Shown in pieces: positions 46,999 to 58,637 of a DNA stretch of 64,000 bases. A program made the translations under genes and the position numbers. The DNA comes from Uranotaenia lowii. Its lineage: Eukaryota; Arthropoda; Insecta; Diptera; Culicidae. The stretch spans positions 238,346,503-238,410,502 of the forward strand of contig NC_073692.1 in NCBI RefSeq assembly GCF_029784155.1, read 5' to 3'. The notes beneath the pieces were generated by a model. The model was given only the letters and a program-made list of their open reading frames with translations, had not been told where the DNA came from and made no database searches. Positions within the stretch are counted from its first letter, which is position 1. Every line of letters begins with the position of its first letter.

Positions 46999-49726
46999 TA
47001 GAATAATTTTTTCAAATATTTTTCACATGGGACAATCTAGCTTGGAACGACAGTATAATCAAAACAAAACCAAAAAAAAAATGCGTAATGAAATGACTTT
47101 TGCATAATTTGAGAGAATTTTGAGTTCCTCTGTATTCTGCAGACGCATTTCTGCTGTTCGAAAATTTGAACAATTAGTGGCTATTTTTTCACAAAATTTG
47201 CTTGAGGGCCGTTGAGTTCGGATATTCAGAAAAAGGGACGGTAGTGAAAAAAGTTTAAAAACCACTGCTCTAGATGGAATCTTAAGGCACTAGTCATCTC
47301 AACGAGCCAGGACATCAAAGATTTGAAAAAGGAAATTAGGTAATCTTCAAGTCAAACCCCAGGAATAAATATTCAAAAGACAGTTGTCAACAGGAAGCAT
47401 TAGAGAAAGGTTTTGGATAAAGTATAAAAAAAGGTTCACAAGTTAGTTCAAAAATTTTACTGTCAAAGTATTTTTGTGACACAATGGACGTTAAAGAATA
47501 AAAACTACGAAATATAGGTACATTTAAAAACATCATAAATTAGATATTCGTAAATAATTCTTGATTTCGATTATAGCAATAGAGACATTATACTCGATGA
47601 AATCACGCTGAATGGGCACGGCAAAAAAATAAAGGAAACCGGCACGCAATGGGATCATAAAGAGTGTTAGAGATTAACTTTTTTTATTTTCAAAACTGCT
47701 GTCTGCCGCCGAATGAAGCGCCCTGTCACGAATAGTGACACTATAAAAGAACCACAAAGGAACAAACATTTGTTGGCATGATTTCGTTCGTTAGTATGGA
47801 GAGCGAAATTGGGTCTTTTCTAGTCACGACGACTTTTCTTCTTTCAAGCTGATCCGAAAGGTTTGACTTAATTTGACAAGCCCTTCGGTGGTATCGCTGT
47901 TTAAGATCCAGATTCAATCTCTTCTCACTCGAAAACCAGAAAGCGCAAATAAAAGCTCGAAAAGGTTCACAAAAAAACAACATTAAGACCTTCTCCCCGT
48001 TCGGCGTGTCTGGGTCATAAATTTCACCACAAAGTTTCTCTTGACAATTTTCTCTGCTACCGCGCCTTTTCGCGCCCCTTCGACTAAATCGCCAAACAGT
48101 GGCAGCTTTTTAGCGGTCACCGCGCAACTTTTTCGAATTCGACGCGTCGTTGTTGGGGTTTTGTTGTTGATTTTTACCACCCAGTCCGGTACAACAGCAA
48201 ATCGTGTGACCTACGCGTGAAATTCTCACTTTTGCATTTGCATTGAATGCTAATCGATGCGGTGTGGCGTGGCGTGACGATCAAAAGCGCCATCTGGGAG
48301 CATCGGAAACTTTTACCGACTAACCTATTTTTTCTTGCGGGAGTGGGGTTCATTAATCAGCTTAAGTTTTTGAGAAAATAAAAACCATAATACGGTTCAA
48401 TCTCGGTTGAGTCAAATATCGTCTAACCTTGCCTTCGTTAGAAACTGGAAAGCATGAAAATATGAACACATAATTGCGGTTGAAAATAAGGGCTAATGTT
48501 TACTGACTTATTCATCTGAGAAATACACTATTTTTTCCACTCTTTCATAATCTAAAACACCCAAAGGTTAAAATCCAAACAAAAAAAACATGAAAATTTA
48601 TCTCGATGGCCATAAGCGAAGTCTAAAATATGATAATTCTACCACACAAATGCCGCAACTAACAACAGAGATCATCCCTCTCAATTGGGGTCAAATCGTA
48701 TGCAAATGGTAATTAGACTTGTTCCACGGAAAACGTCGAGAGCAACCGCAAGCAAGCAAGACACCAGTAAGTAGGTAATCGTGACTTCAAGATCTCGGTG
48801 GAACGCAACCGAAGAACTTTTCCAAGTGGAATGGTGCCTTGCATCTGAACACCAATACTTACAGCAGGCTCAATAATGCAGAAAATATTCAGAAACAAGT
48901 AATGAGTGTTTTGCTCTCCTTGTTAGGGGAGTTGAACCTATTTATAAGTTTATTTTAATATTCAAATAAAAAATCAAAAGTTTTAATAATTGAAGTTGTG
49001 TGATTACTGGATATCTGACTTTTTTTCTTTCAAAAATAATTTTTTATCAAACTTGTGTGCATCATTTTTAAAAAAAAATGGATAAACTGTATAACAGCAA
49101 CAACATCGGCCGTCTCGTTCCAAAAAAAAAAAAACATACCGTGCAATTCCGGCGATTCAAAGTTCAACTAGAAGTGAAGAGCCCTACGGCCAAGGTTTTT
49201 TCGCATACGCATGGTCCAATGTTTACCTAAAAAAAAGAGAAAAAACAACGTTTAAAATAAACAGTCTAGTTTTGTTTCAACCAAAATAAGCTATCACAGT
49301 GGATCACAATGTAATCGGATAGAAGACTGCTACGCTGTATATTTGAGGTCAACGAGTTGAGTGTAAGTATTAATATTTTGTCTCACTCAATATCATAGAA
49401 AAAAACTTTCGGTAGGTGAACAAAACAAGAAAAAGAGAATAATTGAATTGTAACTTTATTCACTCAACTCAAAACTGAAATGTATTATTGTGAAATTATG
49501 GGAGATAGGTTTGTCACAACCATTCGGAGTGAATCACCTTTCACTTACAGCCACCTTGCCACTTGCCGTCATTCAGAATTTGAATCACGAAATGTGATCA
49601 TAATAACCGCAGGCAGGTCTTTGCGAACGAAAAATAAGAAGCAGAGCAAGTGTGCGAGTGAATTGTGTGCCGAGGTAAAATTTGTAAATCGTTTACACAA
49701 ATATTGTTTGTAAATCCTAATTTCCT
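46999..49726. other. No gene recognised; one orphan hAT-type end
   Basis: At 47,244-47,267 AAAAAAGTTTAAAAACCACTG matches the reversed CAGTGGTTTTTAAACTTTTTT end known from hAT elements; no partner end was found. The 47,700-48,350 stretch is GC-richer and probably unique, but its short frames are unremarkable. Confidence 0.4.
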
Positions 49727-50820
49727 CTAATTTAGGCTGTTAGTTTAGCGTAAAGAGTGATACGGCTAAAATTTGGTCAATATCAACTTGACGTATTTCT
49801 TTCAATTTTGCATTTAAAAAACCTGAACACCCCTCACTTTGAAGGTGTGTGTGTGTAGAATGTTGCTCCTATTTTGATTTTGGAATTCACTCTCATTTGT
49901 CAAAATGCCGTCCAAGGAAGAAGAGCAGCGTATCAAAATTTTTTTTCGCGCATCGCGAAAATCCGACCCGCATAGCTAAAACCCATACTATGAATCTTTC
50001 GAATTATTCGGTTCTGATTACATTAATAGTCACGATTTTTTTTGGGTCCTTGCTTATGTGTCTTATGTGTCCATTAAGTGAAGATTCCACGTATGATACA
50101 GCTCGCTCGGAGTGAGTAGAAAAAAGCAAAAAAATTGAATGGTTACTCTACTTAACGACCTGTTCCCTGTATCGTAAAGTGCGCCCAAACGATTCCATTT
50201 CATGAAAAAATGATAAGCCTTATCTTACATTAATAATCTAAAACTATAGAAGTAATCATTTGGGTGTCTCGGGGAGAAGATAACGGGAATAGTCATTGTA
50301 TAATACTGATTTATGCGGGGAGTTACTCGCACGCAAAGCTGGCAAAATCGCTAAAAGTTGCCAAACCAACCGTTACAAATGTAATTAAAGTGTTTGGGGA
50401 ACGTTTGTCGATAGCCAGGAAGTCTGGATCGGGGGGAAATCGAAAACCGGAAGCCGCAGAGAAGACAAAGAGAGTTGCCGGTAGATTCAAGCGAAACCCT
50501 AACCTCTCTCTCCGAGATGCCGCAAATATTAAAAGCTGGGTGTATCGTCTACAACCGTGCATCGAGCCAAAAAACGAGCCGGACTATCGACTTACAAGAA
50601 GGTAGTGACTCCAAATCACGATGATAAACAAAATACGACGGCCAAAGCGCGATCCCGGAGGCTGTACACGACGATGCTGACGAAGTTTGACTGCTTGGTA
50701 ATGGACGACGAGACCTACGTCAAAGCCGACTATAAGCAGCTTCCGGGACAGGAGTTTTATACAGCAAAAGGAAGGGGAAAGGTAGCAGATATTTTCAAGC
50801 AAGCAGTGAACTAAAAGAAA
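49727..50820 (+). pseudogene. ITmD37E mariner-like transposase, truncated and interrupted
   Basis: A 5' leader (CCCCTCACTTTGAAGGTGTG.. near 49,830) precedes ATG 49905. The protein begins MPSKEEEQRIKI..HRENPTRI, is then interrupted by about 330 bp of unrelated sequence (about 49,980-50,315), and resumes SHAKLAKSLKVAKPTVTNVI. The helix-turn-helix block continues through GGNRKP, RVAGRFKRNPNLSLRDAAN, then HRAKKRAGLSTYK. After that come TTAKARSRRLYTTMLTKFD, CLVMDDETYVKADYKQLPGQ and EFYTAKGRGKVADIFK. The first catalytic D (MDDETY) is present; the sequence ends before the second D and the E. There is a frameshift near 50,535. I recognise the ITmD37E family of mosquitoes from the sequence blocks. Confidence 0.85.
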
Positions 50821-51029
50821 TAATATACAATGTGGCAATTAATGTAGGAATTTAATATTTACTTTTTTTCAAAAACAATCATTTACGAGTTAGCTTTTAG
50901 TTGTTCTGAGTTGAAGTTTCAATATAAATTGTACATTTCAACAATTTCCAAGCTCCAAAAATGATTTATTTATGATATGCCCTTTTGTGATGTTCGTTCA
51001 CATTTCATATTCATGAAATGGCGGACATG

Positions 51030-51430
51030 TATCAAAAAAGGCTATTAGGGGAACTTTTTGGAACTTCGAGTCTATAGAAGGCTATTTGAGACCCAATTTG
51101 TAACTTTTATTCTGAATGATGCGATTGGACTTGAAGTTCACAGAAGGCTATTTGAGGAATTTCTTGGAACTTGAAGTTCACAGAAGGCTATTTGAGGCCT
51201 AATTTGTAACTTTTATACTGTGTGGGTGCGATTGACATGTCACAAAAATGCTTTTTGAGAAACTTCTTGGAACTTGAAGTCCACAGAAGGCTATTTGAGA
51301 CCTAATTTGTAACTTTATTACTGTGTGGGTGCAATTGACATGTCACAAAAAAGGCTATTTGAGGAACTTCTTGGAACTTGAAGTCCATAGAAGGCTATTT
51401 GAGGAACCTTTTGTAACTTTCATGCTCACA
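51030..51430 (+). repeat. Tandem array, about 102-bp period with 50-bp subrepeats
   Basis: GAAGGCTATTTGAG and CTTGGAACTTGAAGTCCACA recur many times. The longer marker CTGTGTGGGTGC occurs at 51219 and 51321 (102 bp apart). Roughly four units with an internal half-unit of about 50 bp. No coding potential beyond a chance 60-codon frame. Confidence 0.85.
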
Positions 51431-52644
51431 TTCGAGGAAATTCGGTACCAAATCCCTTTGAAACCTTTGTTCAGCGAAATTCGAACTTTGGAGGCACGGG
51501 TTTAAGTAGATATGAGAGTTTTGGTTGCTTGGGAATAGTATAAATAATAACCAAAGCTCACACATCATATCGATTCAAATCCCACTTACCAACTCAGAAA
51601 GCTCAACCTCCGACAATACCCACACATTCCACATAACACAATATCCATAATTCAAAGAGTACGTTAAAGTGCAACCATAAGAAATCGGATGAAAATAATC
51701 TTTTCTATCCGGTTCAAATTGTAAGATTTTAAATTCAAAAATAGAACTGCAAATGTAATAACAACAATACCACCCACAAAGCTGCAAATACTGGACACCT
51801 AGCCGTTGGAAAAAAAACGATATAAACAATGACAGCAGTCAGATAAGTGAGTTTACACATTTTAGAATAGTTCACTAACAATGCTCAAAATTAATTATAT
51901 TAAAATAAACTTCCAGTTCCCTTGAGAAAGACCACAAAAAATGGTCGAAACGTCGGGTACCATGTTATCATCCGATTCGATGACTTTCTGCTGCTTCTAG
52001 ACAGCTCTTGGAAGAAAAAAGTTTTGGATAAGCATAAATCTGTCATAAGTTATGCATAATTAATGTTACTCACCGCTACCGACAAAGCTGGAACCGTCGT
52101 TTATTGGTCCAACGTCTTCCAGCTTTGCTTACCAGCCCGGAGCTCAAAAATCAAGGCGAAATCTTTGTCTTAGCAATATCTTGATGATTGGCAAAACTCC
52201 GTGTCTTAGATAAAATCAGAGCACCTGGCATCCCAGCCAGCTGTCAAATTTCGGCTGCGTTTCGCCCCTTCCTCCGCATCCAACCCTCGTCTACTTTTTG
52301 CCAAAGTGAGACCACCATATCTAGATTCATCATGATCCACTGCTTCCGAAAACGTCAACTTTGTCCAACCTGTATACATATCTCAGGTGGCGATGAAAAT
52401 CCCGTGCAAAGTGTTAGTAAAATTTTATTTTTGTAATCATTGTAACCATGACAATTCGTGACGTCAGTTGCATTTCCAAACAAACAACCACCAGCAAAAA
52501 CTAGAGAAAAAAATTATTGCCAACTCCAGTTTACGATTCTCGACTAGGATACATAAACATCATGGCAAGTGACGTAGGCTTTGTTTACCTTTTTACTTTT
52601 TGAATAACGAACAGCTGATTTCTCATGTTTACATTTTCTCGGCA
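51431..52644. other. No gene recognised; ribozyme-like stem near 51,930
   Basis: At 51,912-51,960 the text CCTTGAGAAAGACCACAAAA, AATGGTCGAAACGTCGG forms a stem (GACCA/TGGTC) followed by GAAACGTC. This layout recalls the hammerhead-like elements linked with Penelope-like retroelements, but the CTGANGA core is not intact. The rest has no recognisable features. Around 52,080-52,420 it is GC-richer and unique-looking. Confidence 0.35.
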
Positions 52645-53118
52645 TATCGTGGTAGGGCTGGGTTGCCAGGTGCCCAGATTTGTCTGTAAAACCAAGACTT
52701 TTGACTCTTCGTCCAGATATTGGCCAGACACAGATTTTGCCCAGATTTTTGCTCAGAGTGCCCTGATTTCACAGACTTTTTTAATTGAGTGATGAAATCA
52801 ATATACATGTATCGGATTTTACCCGTAAGTGCCATATTAGACTTTAAATCTCGCTTGTATTCATGTATATTTGACCAATCATTCATTAAACTTTTTTTAA
52901 ATTAGATCGTCATGGTACGTGGTAGGAAACAGTGTTAGTTATATAGTTCTTAACTCAAATAACCCGAATACAACAACCCCCCCGCTCACATATATTGTCA
53001 AAATTCTGGTTCAGTACAAAGTTTGTGATCTTCCTTGTGCACAGACACACACAGACTTTTTTTCAAAATTGCCCAGATTTTTTATCCTCAACACCTGGCA
53101 TCCCTGTCCCTACCACAG
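52645..53118. mobile_element. Putative TIR element with GGTTGCCAGGTG ends
   Basis: The left side GTGGTAGGGCTGGGTTGCCA, GGTG and the reversed right side GTGGTAGGGACAGGGATGCC, AGGTG are close inverted copies. Inside, CCAGATTTTT/CCCAGATTT words repeat (52,675, 52,741, 52,745, 53,080) and CAGACTTTTTT occurs on both sides (52,774 and 53,058). About 475 bp, no ORF. A GGTTGCCAG terminus would suit an hAT, but no 8-bp duplication could be confirmed. Confidence 0.6.
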
Positions 53119-53520
53119 GGACATACAACAACATTACGCATGTTCAATGACCAGATAGTAACGAAACAAAATTGGCAATGTAATTGTAGTGGTTTTACAA
53201 GCGCACCTTGCTGAGGAGAATATAAATTCTTTATTTAATCACTTGTTAATTCATAACAAGTTAAGACATGAAGGTATGTTAATGATTTTTATTAAAGAAG
53301 TTTTTAAAAGAAAGCATTGAACAGTGCTTATCATCAAAGATCAAACTTGCGACCAATCGGTGTTTACATCATTCAAAACAAAAACAAAAAGTTACCCTAC
53401 CATAATCTGTCTCAGGAAATACTCTATATTTGAATTGTGGTTGCGTCCTGTAGATGAAATTTACCATCTGAAATGTGTTCAGTCAACTTGGATCGGCGCA
53501 GAATGTTATCAAAAGGTTGC
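53119..53520. other. No gene recognised
   Basis: AT-rich; its last 100 bp form the left copy of the 213-bp duplication described next. Confidence 0.4.
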
Positions 53521-53540
53521 TTGACATTAGCAAAAGTTAT

Positions 53541-54220
53541 TTACATAGTATTTACATAGTATACCGTCTCACGACATAACTTGACGAACATAATTCCTAT
53601 AATTCACTCGGTCCGTGGCAACCGTTCTCCAATTTCTCGGGCACCCCACGTTCGCCAGATCACGCTCCACTTGATCTAACCACCTCGCTCGTTGCGCCCC
53701 CGCTCGTCTTGTTCCTACCGGATTCGTAGCGAACACCTGTTTTGCAGGACAGTCGTCCGGCATTCTCGTAACATGTCCTGCCCAGCGTATCCGGCCAGCC
53801 TTCACCACCTTCTGGATACTGGGTTCGCCGTAGAGTCGCGCGAGCTCGTGGTTCATCCTTCGCCTCCACACTCCGTTCTCCTGTACGCCGCCAAAGATGG
53901 TTCTTAACACTCGTCGCTCGAATACTCCGAGTGTACGCAGGTCCTCCTCGAGCAATATCCATGTCTCGTGCCCGTAGAGAACAACCGGTCTAATAAGCGT
54001 CATATACAGGTTACACTTCGTGCGAGGGCTAAGTCTTCTGGACCGTAGTTGCTTGTGGAGTCCATAGTAGGCACGACTTCCGCTGATAATTCGCCTCCGG
54101 ATCTCACGGCAGGTGTCATTGTCTGCGGTCACCAGTGAGCCGAGATAGACAAAGTCTTCGACTATCTCCAGCTCGTCGCCGTCGATCGTGACCTTGTTAT
54201 TACTGGACAAGCGGGTTCAG
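53541..54220 (-). mobile_element. RTE-like retrotransposon 3' end with 16-bp target duplication
   Basis: CATTAGCAAAAGTTAT is present exactly on both sides (53525-53540 and 54221-54236). The 680-bp insert, read on the minus strand, holds the C-terminus of the polyprotein and ends in a doubled TACTATGTAAA tail, the short tandem tail usual for RTE elements. Severe 5' truncation (only about 0.65 kb remains) is typical of RTE copies. Confidence 0.92.
53569..54210 (-). CDS. C-terminal part of RTE-like reverse transcriptase
   Basis: 213 codons without a stop. Motifs in order: FVYLGSLVTADNDTCREIRR, SRAYYGLHKQLRSRRLSPRT, LYMTLIRPVVLYGHETW, RVLRTIFGGVQENGVWRRR, GRIRWAGHVTRMPDD, RRAGAQRARWLDQVERDL, NWRTVATDRVNYR. 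This is the thumb and C-terminal region shared by RTE-type elements; the catalytic palm is not present. The intact frame and exact target duplication point to a recent insertion. It has no start of its own and is a fragment, not a functional gene. Confidence 0.88.
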   Translation of the reverse strand: MSSNNKVTIDGDELEIVEDFVYLGSLVTADNDTCREIRRRIISGSRAYYGLHKQLRSRRLSPRTKCNLYMTLIRPVVLYGHETWILLEEDLRTLGVFERRVLRTIFGGVQENGVWRRRMNHELARLYGEPSIQKVVKAGRIRWAGHVTRMPDDCPAKQVFATNPVGTRRAGAQRARWLDQVERDLANVGCPRNWRTVATDRVNYRNYVRQVMS

Positions 54221-54520
54221 CATTAGCAAAAGTTATGAGATTCAAATTGAGCAGGTTCGAAAACCCTAGTCGTTCGATTATGATCCCAGCGTTGTTGAAA
54301 AAATTAATACAAATGAATTCCGTCCATCTGGTTGCGTACTTCTACCTCAGAAAGCGTCAAATTTGTCAATCATTTCAAAATTTGAATTCGGTCAACTTGG
54401 ATTGGTGCAGAATGTAGTCAAATGATTTCTTGACATTAGCAAAAGTGATGAGATTCAAATTCTACGAATTCAAAAAACATAATCGTTCGATTAGATCCTT
54501 TGTCAACGTCAGGATTAAGT

Positions 54521-54825
54521 TCTGGCTTGGCCACTGTGGACTGTGAAGACTTTTGGTCCGCAAAAACGCATTTATTGTTATTTTTGCTCCTGTCAGCAGC
54601 TGAAATGGAAAGCTTTTCGTTTTGTTCCTTTCAGAGTCCTTCCTCCATTCTCAATACGATGTGTGAAGAGCTTCGACAGTCACAGGACGGAGAAATGTTG
54701 ACTATAGTCGTGCTTTTTCCGTCTTGTAAGTAGTGAGGTTCCGTCAATCGAGTACGGAGTCATTTCGTTGAGGAAAAATCGCTGGTCCAATCAAGCGTGC
54801 CGGTGAATTCTCGCATCTCTGGTAA
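54521..54825 (+). repeat. Dispersed repeat, second copy at 61,070-61,742
   Basis: GGCTTGGCCACTGTGGACTG, TGAAGACTTTTGGTCCG, CGCATTTATTGTTATTTTTG, CTCCTGTCAGCAGC, GTGTGAAGAGCTTCGACAGT, TAGTGAGGTTCCGTCAATCG and AATCAAGCGTGCCGGTGAAT all have counterparts in the same order and orientation at 61,070-61,742. This copy lacks the insertions seen there. A 77-codon frame in it is probably chance. Confidence 0.75.
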
Positions 54826-57194
54826 CGGTTGAAAAAAAGAACTTTTGCCGATCAGTTGAAAAGCTACGAAATTTCTTACCACACATCAATATTTCCACCC
54901 ATCGCTTTGAAAAAAAAAACTCAATTCAAGCTTGGTACATTCCCTAGACGCAAAGCTTGTAATAATAAACATTTCGTTGAACTCTCGAGTGTTCTAAGTT
55001 AAGTGATCATTCTGGGCGATTGTGAATGCAGTTAGTTTCCATATTCAACTGGTCTTCCCTGCCTACACGCAATATCAATTAGTCATATTATAGTTGTCGA
55101 TTGTAGGTAGCTACTTAGGTACTTTTTCCTGCCTTCCACGAACCGGGACTATAATTCAGCTATCAACGACTCAAGCGCTGCCTCTATACTATCTATACGT
55201 AGTACAGAGGGAGCTGTCTATATAGGTATTGGCCATTACCTATCAGCACCAAACAGCGCATCTTATCCAGTGATAAACGACTGCTAACAATTAAGTTAAA
55301 ATTTTCTAGATAACGAAATGCAAGCTCTTGTGTGGTTCCATTCGTTAACAGCTGGGTTTGTGTATACAGTAATCTGTTTTGGCAAGTTTAGATTTTATAT
55401 GTCACTCAAGTGTTTAACCGAAATTACGTGCATGCATATACAATATATCGTCATACAGTTTCGATTTCCCAATCATTTACAAAAAAAACTTGCTTGAGAC
55501 AATGAGATAAAAATGAAAAATAACCTTCCATCAAGGGGAAGACAAACATAATTTCATACTCAGTGCATGCAGACAGCAGAACGTACCAACAGCTTCCAAA
55601 CGCGTTCAAAACTTTACGATGGACAAAAAAGAGTTGGAGGTTTCAAGAAATACCAAAGAAAAGCTTAAAACTTTGCTCGATACCACCGCACGAGTCGTTT
55701 CAAAAGAACAATGCAAAAATGCTCTACCATGCTACTAGGTATAGTGATTGTGAGAATTGGAGGATATTTGAAAACTGCAGGCAAAAGGCCAATATCATCT
55801 GCAGGAGAACAAAACACAATAGAGTGAGAGAGAGACTGCCACCTTAAAGATATACCGATATACGAGCACGAGGCACTGTTGAATGAACTGGGAGACCGTT
55901 TTTTCTTCTTAATTTTTCAGTCCAACCCCGAACAGTGCATGGAACTTTTTACTGTTAAAAACATACATATAGTGGCTTATTGTGCCCCGCCACGAAAACG
56001 AATCCAGGAGGTCTTTCTTTGCGAAAAATTCCTCGCAACGAATCAGCGAGCGAACCGGTTGCCCTTTGAATATCCCAGAATTAGCTTAGTGTTTTTTCCC
56101 CGTATTACTTGAACTGATCTGATCCGCCTCCCGAATGAATCTGCCACCTTTACCCGGACGGACCAGACACGTGAAGGATCCAGAAACCGGTTTCGATTCG
56201 ATCCAACTTGGTAAAGAGAGATCTGACGACGACGACGATGATGATGATGACGGTTTCAGTTTCTGTTTTGCTTGTGGTGCTTCAGCACTTCTTCGTATTG
56301 GTTCACTATTTTTTCTATGCACTCGTCAGAAAAAACTTGCCTAATAAAATCCACCATAATAACAAAAGTCATCTCGAGGTAAAATTATTCTTTCGACCTC
56401 GGCTGTATAGCGAGACGAAGATGGTGGAAGGTAAAGTCAGACAATTTTCAAGAGATCACCTTTTCTCAATGCAACACGAGTCTCAAGAAAAACACTGCTC
56501 TACTCATTGCATTGGAAACTTCGTTTTCCACAATCTCTGCTCAGAGGGGTCTAGCAAGAAAAATCAAGCTACGATTCATCTACCTATAGCAGAAGCGTCC
56601 AACAGATGTTGCTTGATTGCGGTGCATCTTCGCAGGCAGGCAGGAAACCGTACAATAATAGTCGCTAGGGGTTCTCTTTTTCTGTTTTGAAAACTATGCA
56701 GAAACACCTGTAAGATTCTATTGGTGGTGGAATAAATGTGCCATTCGCTAGCAAAAGTTAGGTGCACGTACATCTACATGTATCTAGTTGTTGCAAGATG
56801 TATTGACCCAGTCTTAGGGTAAATGTTTTTCGTTCTTGGAAAAAATTGAATGACGACAGCAGCAGCAGCATATTGTTAGAGCATTGAAGTAAACAAGTTC
56901 TGGCGAAGATGCTTCGCTGTTCAACTTGTGCAATGTACCGAGTAAAATGTGCCCTTTCTTCGAGGCTCAGTACTCAGTACAATGAGCTCATATTATTTGC
57001 TAGTAACTTTGATGGCTGAACTCAAGGTCACTAAAAGTCTTAATACATTAAGAAGAAATCTATAGACTCGTCTTAAAATTATAATTACCCTTTCTTTCTT
57101 GAATAAAAGAAACAATGATTTCTTTTTAACATTTTATTTTCAAACATACTGCAAAATTGTGTTTTCTTTCAATTTATAATAACTTAGCATTAGT
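54826..57194. other. No gene recognised
   Basis: Several GC-balanced unique-looking stretches (55,560-55,850, 55,900-56,680) with short frames lacking known domains. Contains a (GAC)n(GAT)n run at 56,224-56,251 and a CAGCAGCAGCAG run near 56,860. Possibly host non-coding DNA. Confidence 0.4.
56224..56251. repeat. (GAC)n(GAT)n trinucleotide repeat
   Basis: Run of GAC followed by GAT triplets, comparable to the one at 26,739. Confidence 0.8.
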
Positions 57195-57955
57195 TTTTTA
57201 GGGTAGGCGAGTTCCCTTATTTCTGCACAGTGCTTTCTGCGACAATTTTTACCGCTTTCTTGAATTTTTCAACACTGTCCTCTGGTTTCATGTCTTCCTC
57301 AGATTTGCCTTCGTTAAAGCCCAAAAAAATTCAATTGGACGAATCTCTGGTGGGTTCATGTTTTTCGGTAAACATGTGACCATTTTGACTTCATTCCACT
57401 TTAATGCATCCTTAGAGTAGTGGCACGTAGCGAGTTCAAGCGAAAAGATTGTAGGCTTGTTATCGTGTTTGATTTAGGGTAGCAACCTTTTTTTTTAACA
57501 TTCATGCACGTAAATTTTGCCTTTCATCGTATTTTGTGGTTATGAATGGACGAGAGATTTTACCGCATTCACATATGGCTTGCCACACCATAACCTTCTT
57601 TCAAATTAATCAGTATAAATGACTTTCACTGATTCAATAACATCCTGTTCCTTCGGTAAGGTATACAATTGTGGTCCAGGTAGAGTTTTATAGTCGAGTT
57701 TAATGTAGGTTTCATCATAATATATTTCATGGGTTTCATGATAATATAACCCGATTTCTCGGTCAGAAGTTCGTCGTAGAGTTTCCGAGCCCTCGGTTTC
57801 ACGGATTCAGCCTATTTGATACTCGGTTTTTGCTGCTTCTGCTTCCGATGGGTCTACTGAAGTCCAATTCTCTCTTTGGCACGCATAACGTCACTCGATG
57901 AGGTACCTAGTTACTTAGCCACATCCCGTACTGATGCCGAAGGACGCCGTACGAC
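57195..57955 (-). pseudogene. ITmD37E mariner-like transposase, catalytic half
   Basis: Minus-strand blocks in protein order: RRPSASVRDVAK then RAKERIGLQ (57,950-57,860), KPRARKLYDELLTEKSGY (57,795-57,745), DETYIKLDYKTLPGPQLYT (57,715-57,660), VKVIYTD (57,620s), FSLELATCHYSKDALKWNE (57,445-57,390), then NMNPPEIRPIEFFWALTKAN (57,360-57,300). This is the DDE domain of the ITmD37E family. The first D (DETY) and the final E (RPIEFFW) are present; the second D (usually in PDLA) reads E. Stops, shifts and a short local duplication near 57,715-57,745 show it is dead. Its N-terminal half lies at 62,069-62,273, beyond the R1 insertion. Confidence 0.85.
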
Positions 57956-58092
57956 AAGATGGAAATTTGAATTCAAACCAGAACAACCGGGTGTTTGCTG
58001 CCGTGAGTGGGTTCGTCCCATTAAAACCACCTTGGGCTTCGTGTGCCAGATGTGCCCCTTGGTTTCACCCTATTATACTACATCAAGGGGTA

Positions 58093-58332
58093 CACAGTAA
58101 ACGAAAATTACCGAATTCGGTAATTTTTTTTACCGAAATCCTAACATGTGTAAATCGTTAAACTGTTCGGTAATTTTTTCGGTAAAAAATAAACGAACAT
58201 TGGTAAATGAAGAATCGATTTACCGATGTTCGTTTATTTTTTACCGAAAAAATTACCGAACAGTTTAACGATTTACTCATGTTAGGATTTCGGTAAAAAA
58301 ATTACCGAACTCGGTAATTTTTGCTTACTGTG
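58093..58332. mobile_element. 240-bp palindromic MITE, TA target
   Basis: CACAGTAAACGAAAATTACC at 58093 mirrors GGTAATTTTTGCTTACTGTG ending at 58332, and the mirror continues almost to the centre (AACGAACATTGGTAAAT / ATTTACCGATGTTCGTT, 58,190-58,232). The flanks are TA on both sides (58091-58092, 58333-58334). The internal pattern alternates TTACCGAA and TTCGGTAA. Almost the whole element is one hairpin. TA duplication indicates a Tc1/mariner-type mobiliser. Arms differ at only a few sites, so the copy is comparatively young. It lies in the 3' region of the R1 element. Confidence 0.93.
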
Positions 58333-58611
58333 TAGGCTGTGCTCATGCACTTATACATCTCACCCTTTTCCTCTTTCTCAATTTTGGTCTTTCTCCTTTA
58401 TCCTCTTTCTCCTTTTCCTTTTCCTCTATCGCCAACTTCAGACTGGTACGGAAGACCCCGAGACGTGTGCCGGTTAGGTAACGCTCTCATAGTAACTCAC
58501 GCCCGTCACAGCATCCACTACCCCGGGGACTTCGAAAAGTGTGCCGGTTAGATAACGCTTTCAAAGTAACTCGCGCCCGTCACAGCATCCACTCTCGCAG
58601 GATTTCTAACC

Positions 58612-58637
58612 ACCAAGGCATGGCCTTGGTGGTTAGA
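58612..58637. repeat. Short perfect dyad in the R1 3' region
   Basis: ACCACCAAGGCATG/CCTTGGTGGT forms a hairpin with arms of 10 bp; could be a structural feature of the 3' UTR. Confidence 0.6.

Larger units (their letters stand above)
53440..54500 (+). repeat. 213-bp tandem duplication split by an RTE insertion
   Basis: TTGACATTAGCAAAAG occurs at 53521 and 54430, with matching flanks (TCAACTTGGATCGG/TTGGTGCAGAATGT before it; GAGATTCAAATT.. and CGTTCGATTA after it). Subtracting the RTE insertion plus one target copy (696 bp) leaves a period of 213 bp. The duplication is thus older than the insertion in its first copy. Confidence 0.75.
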
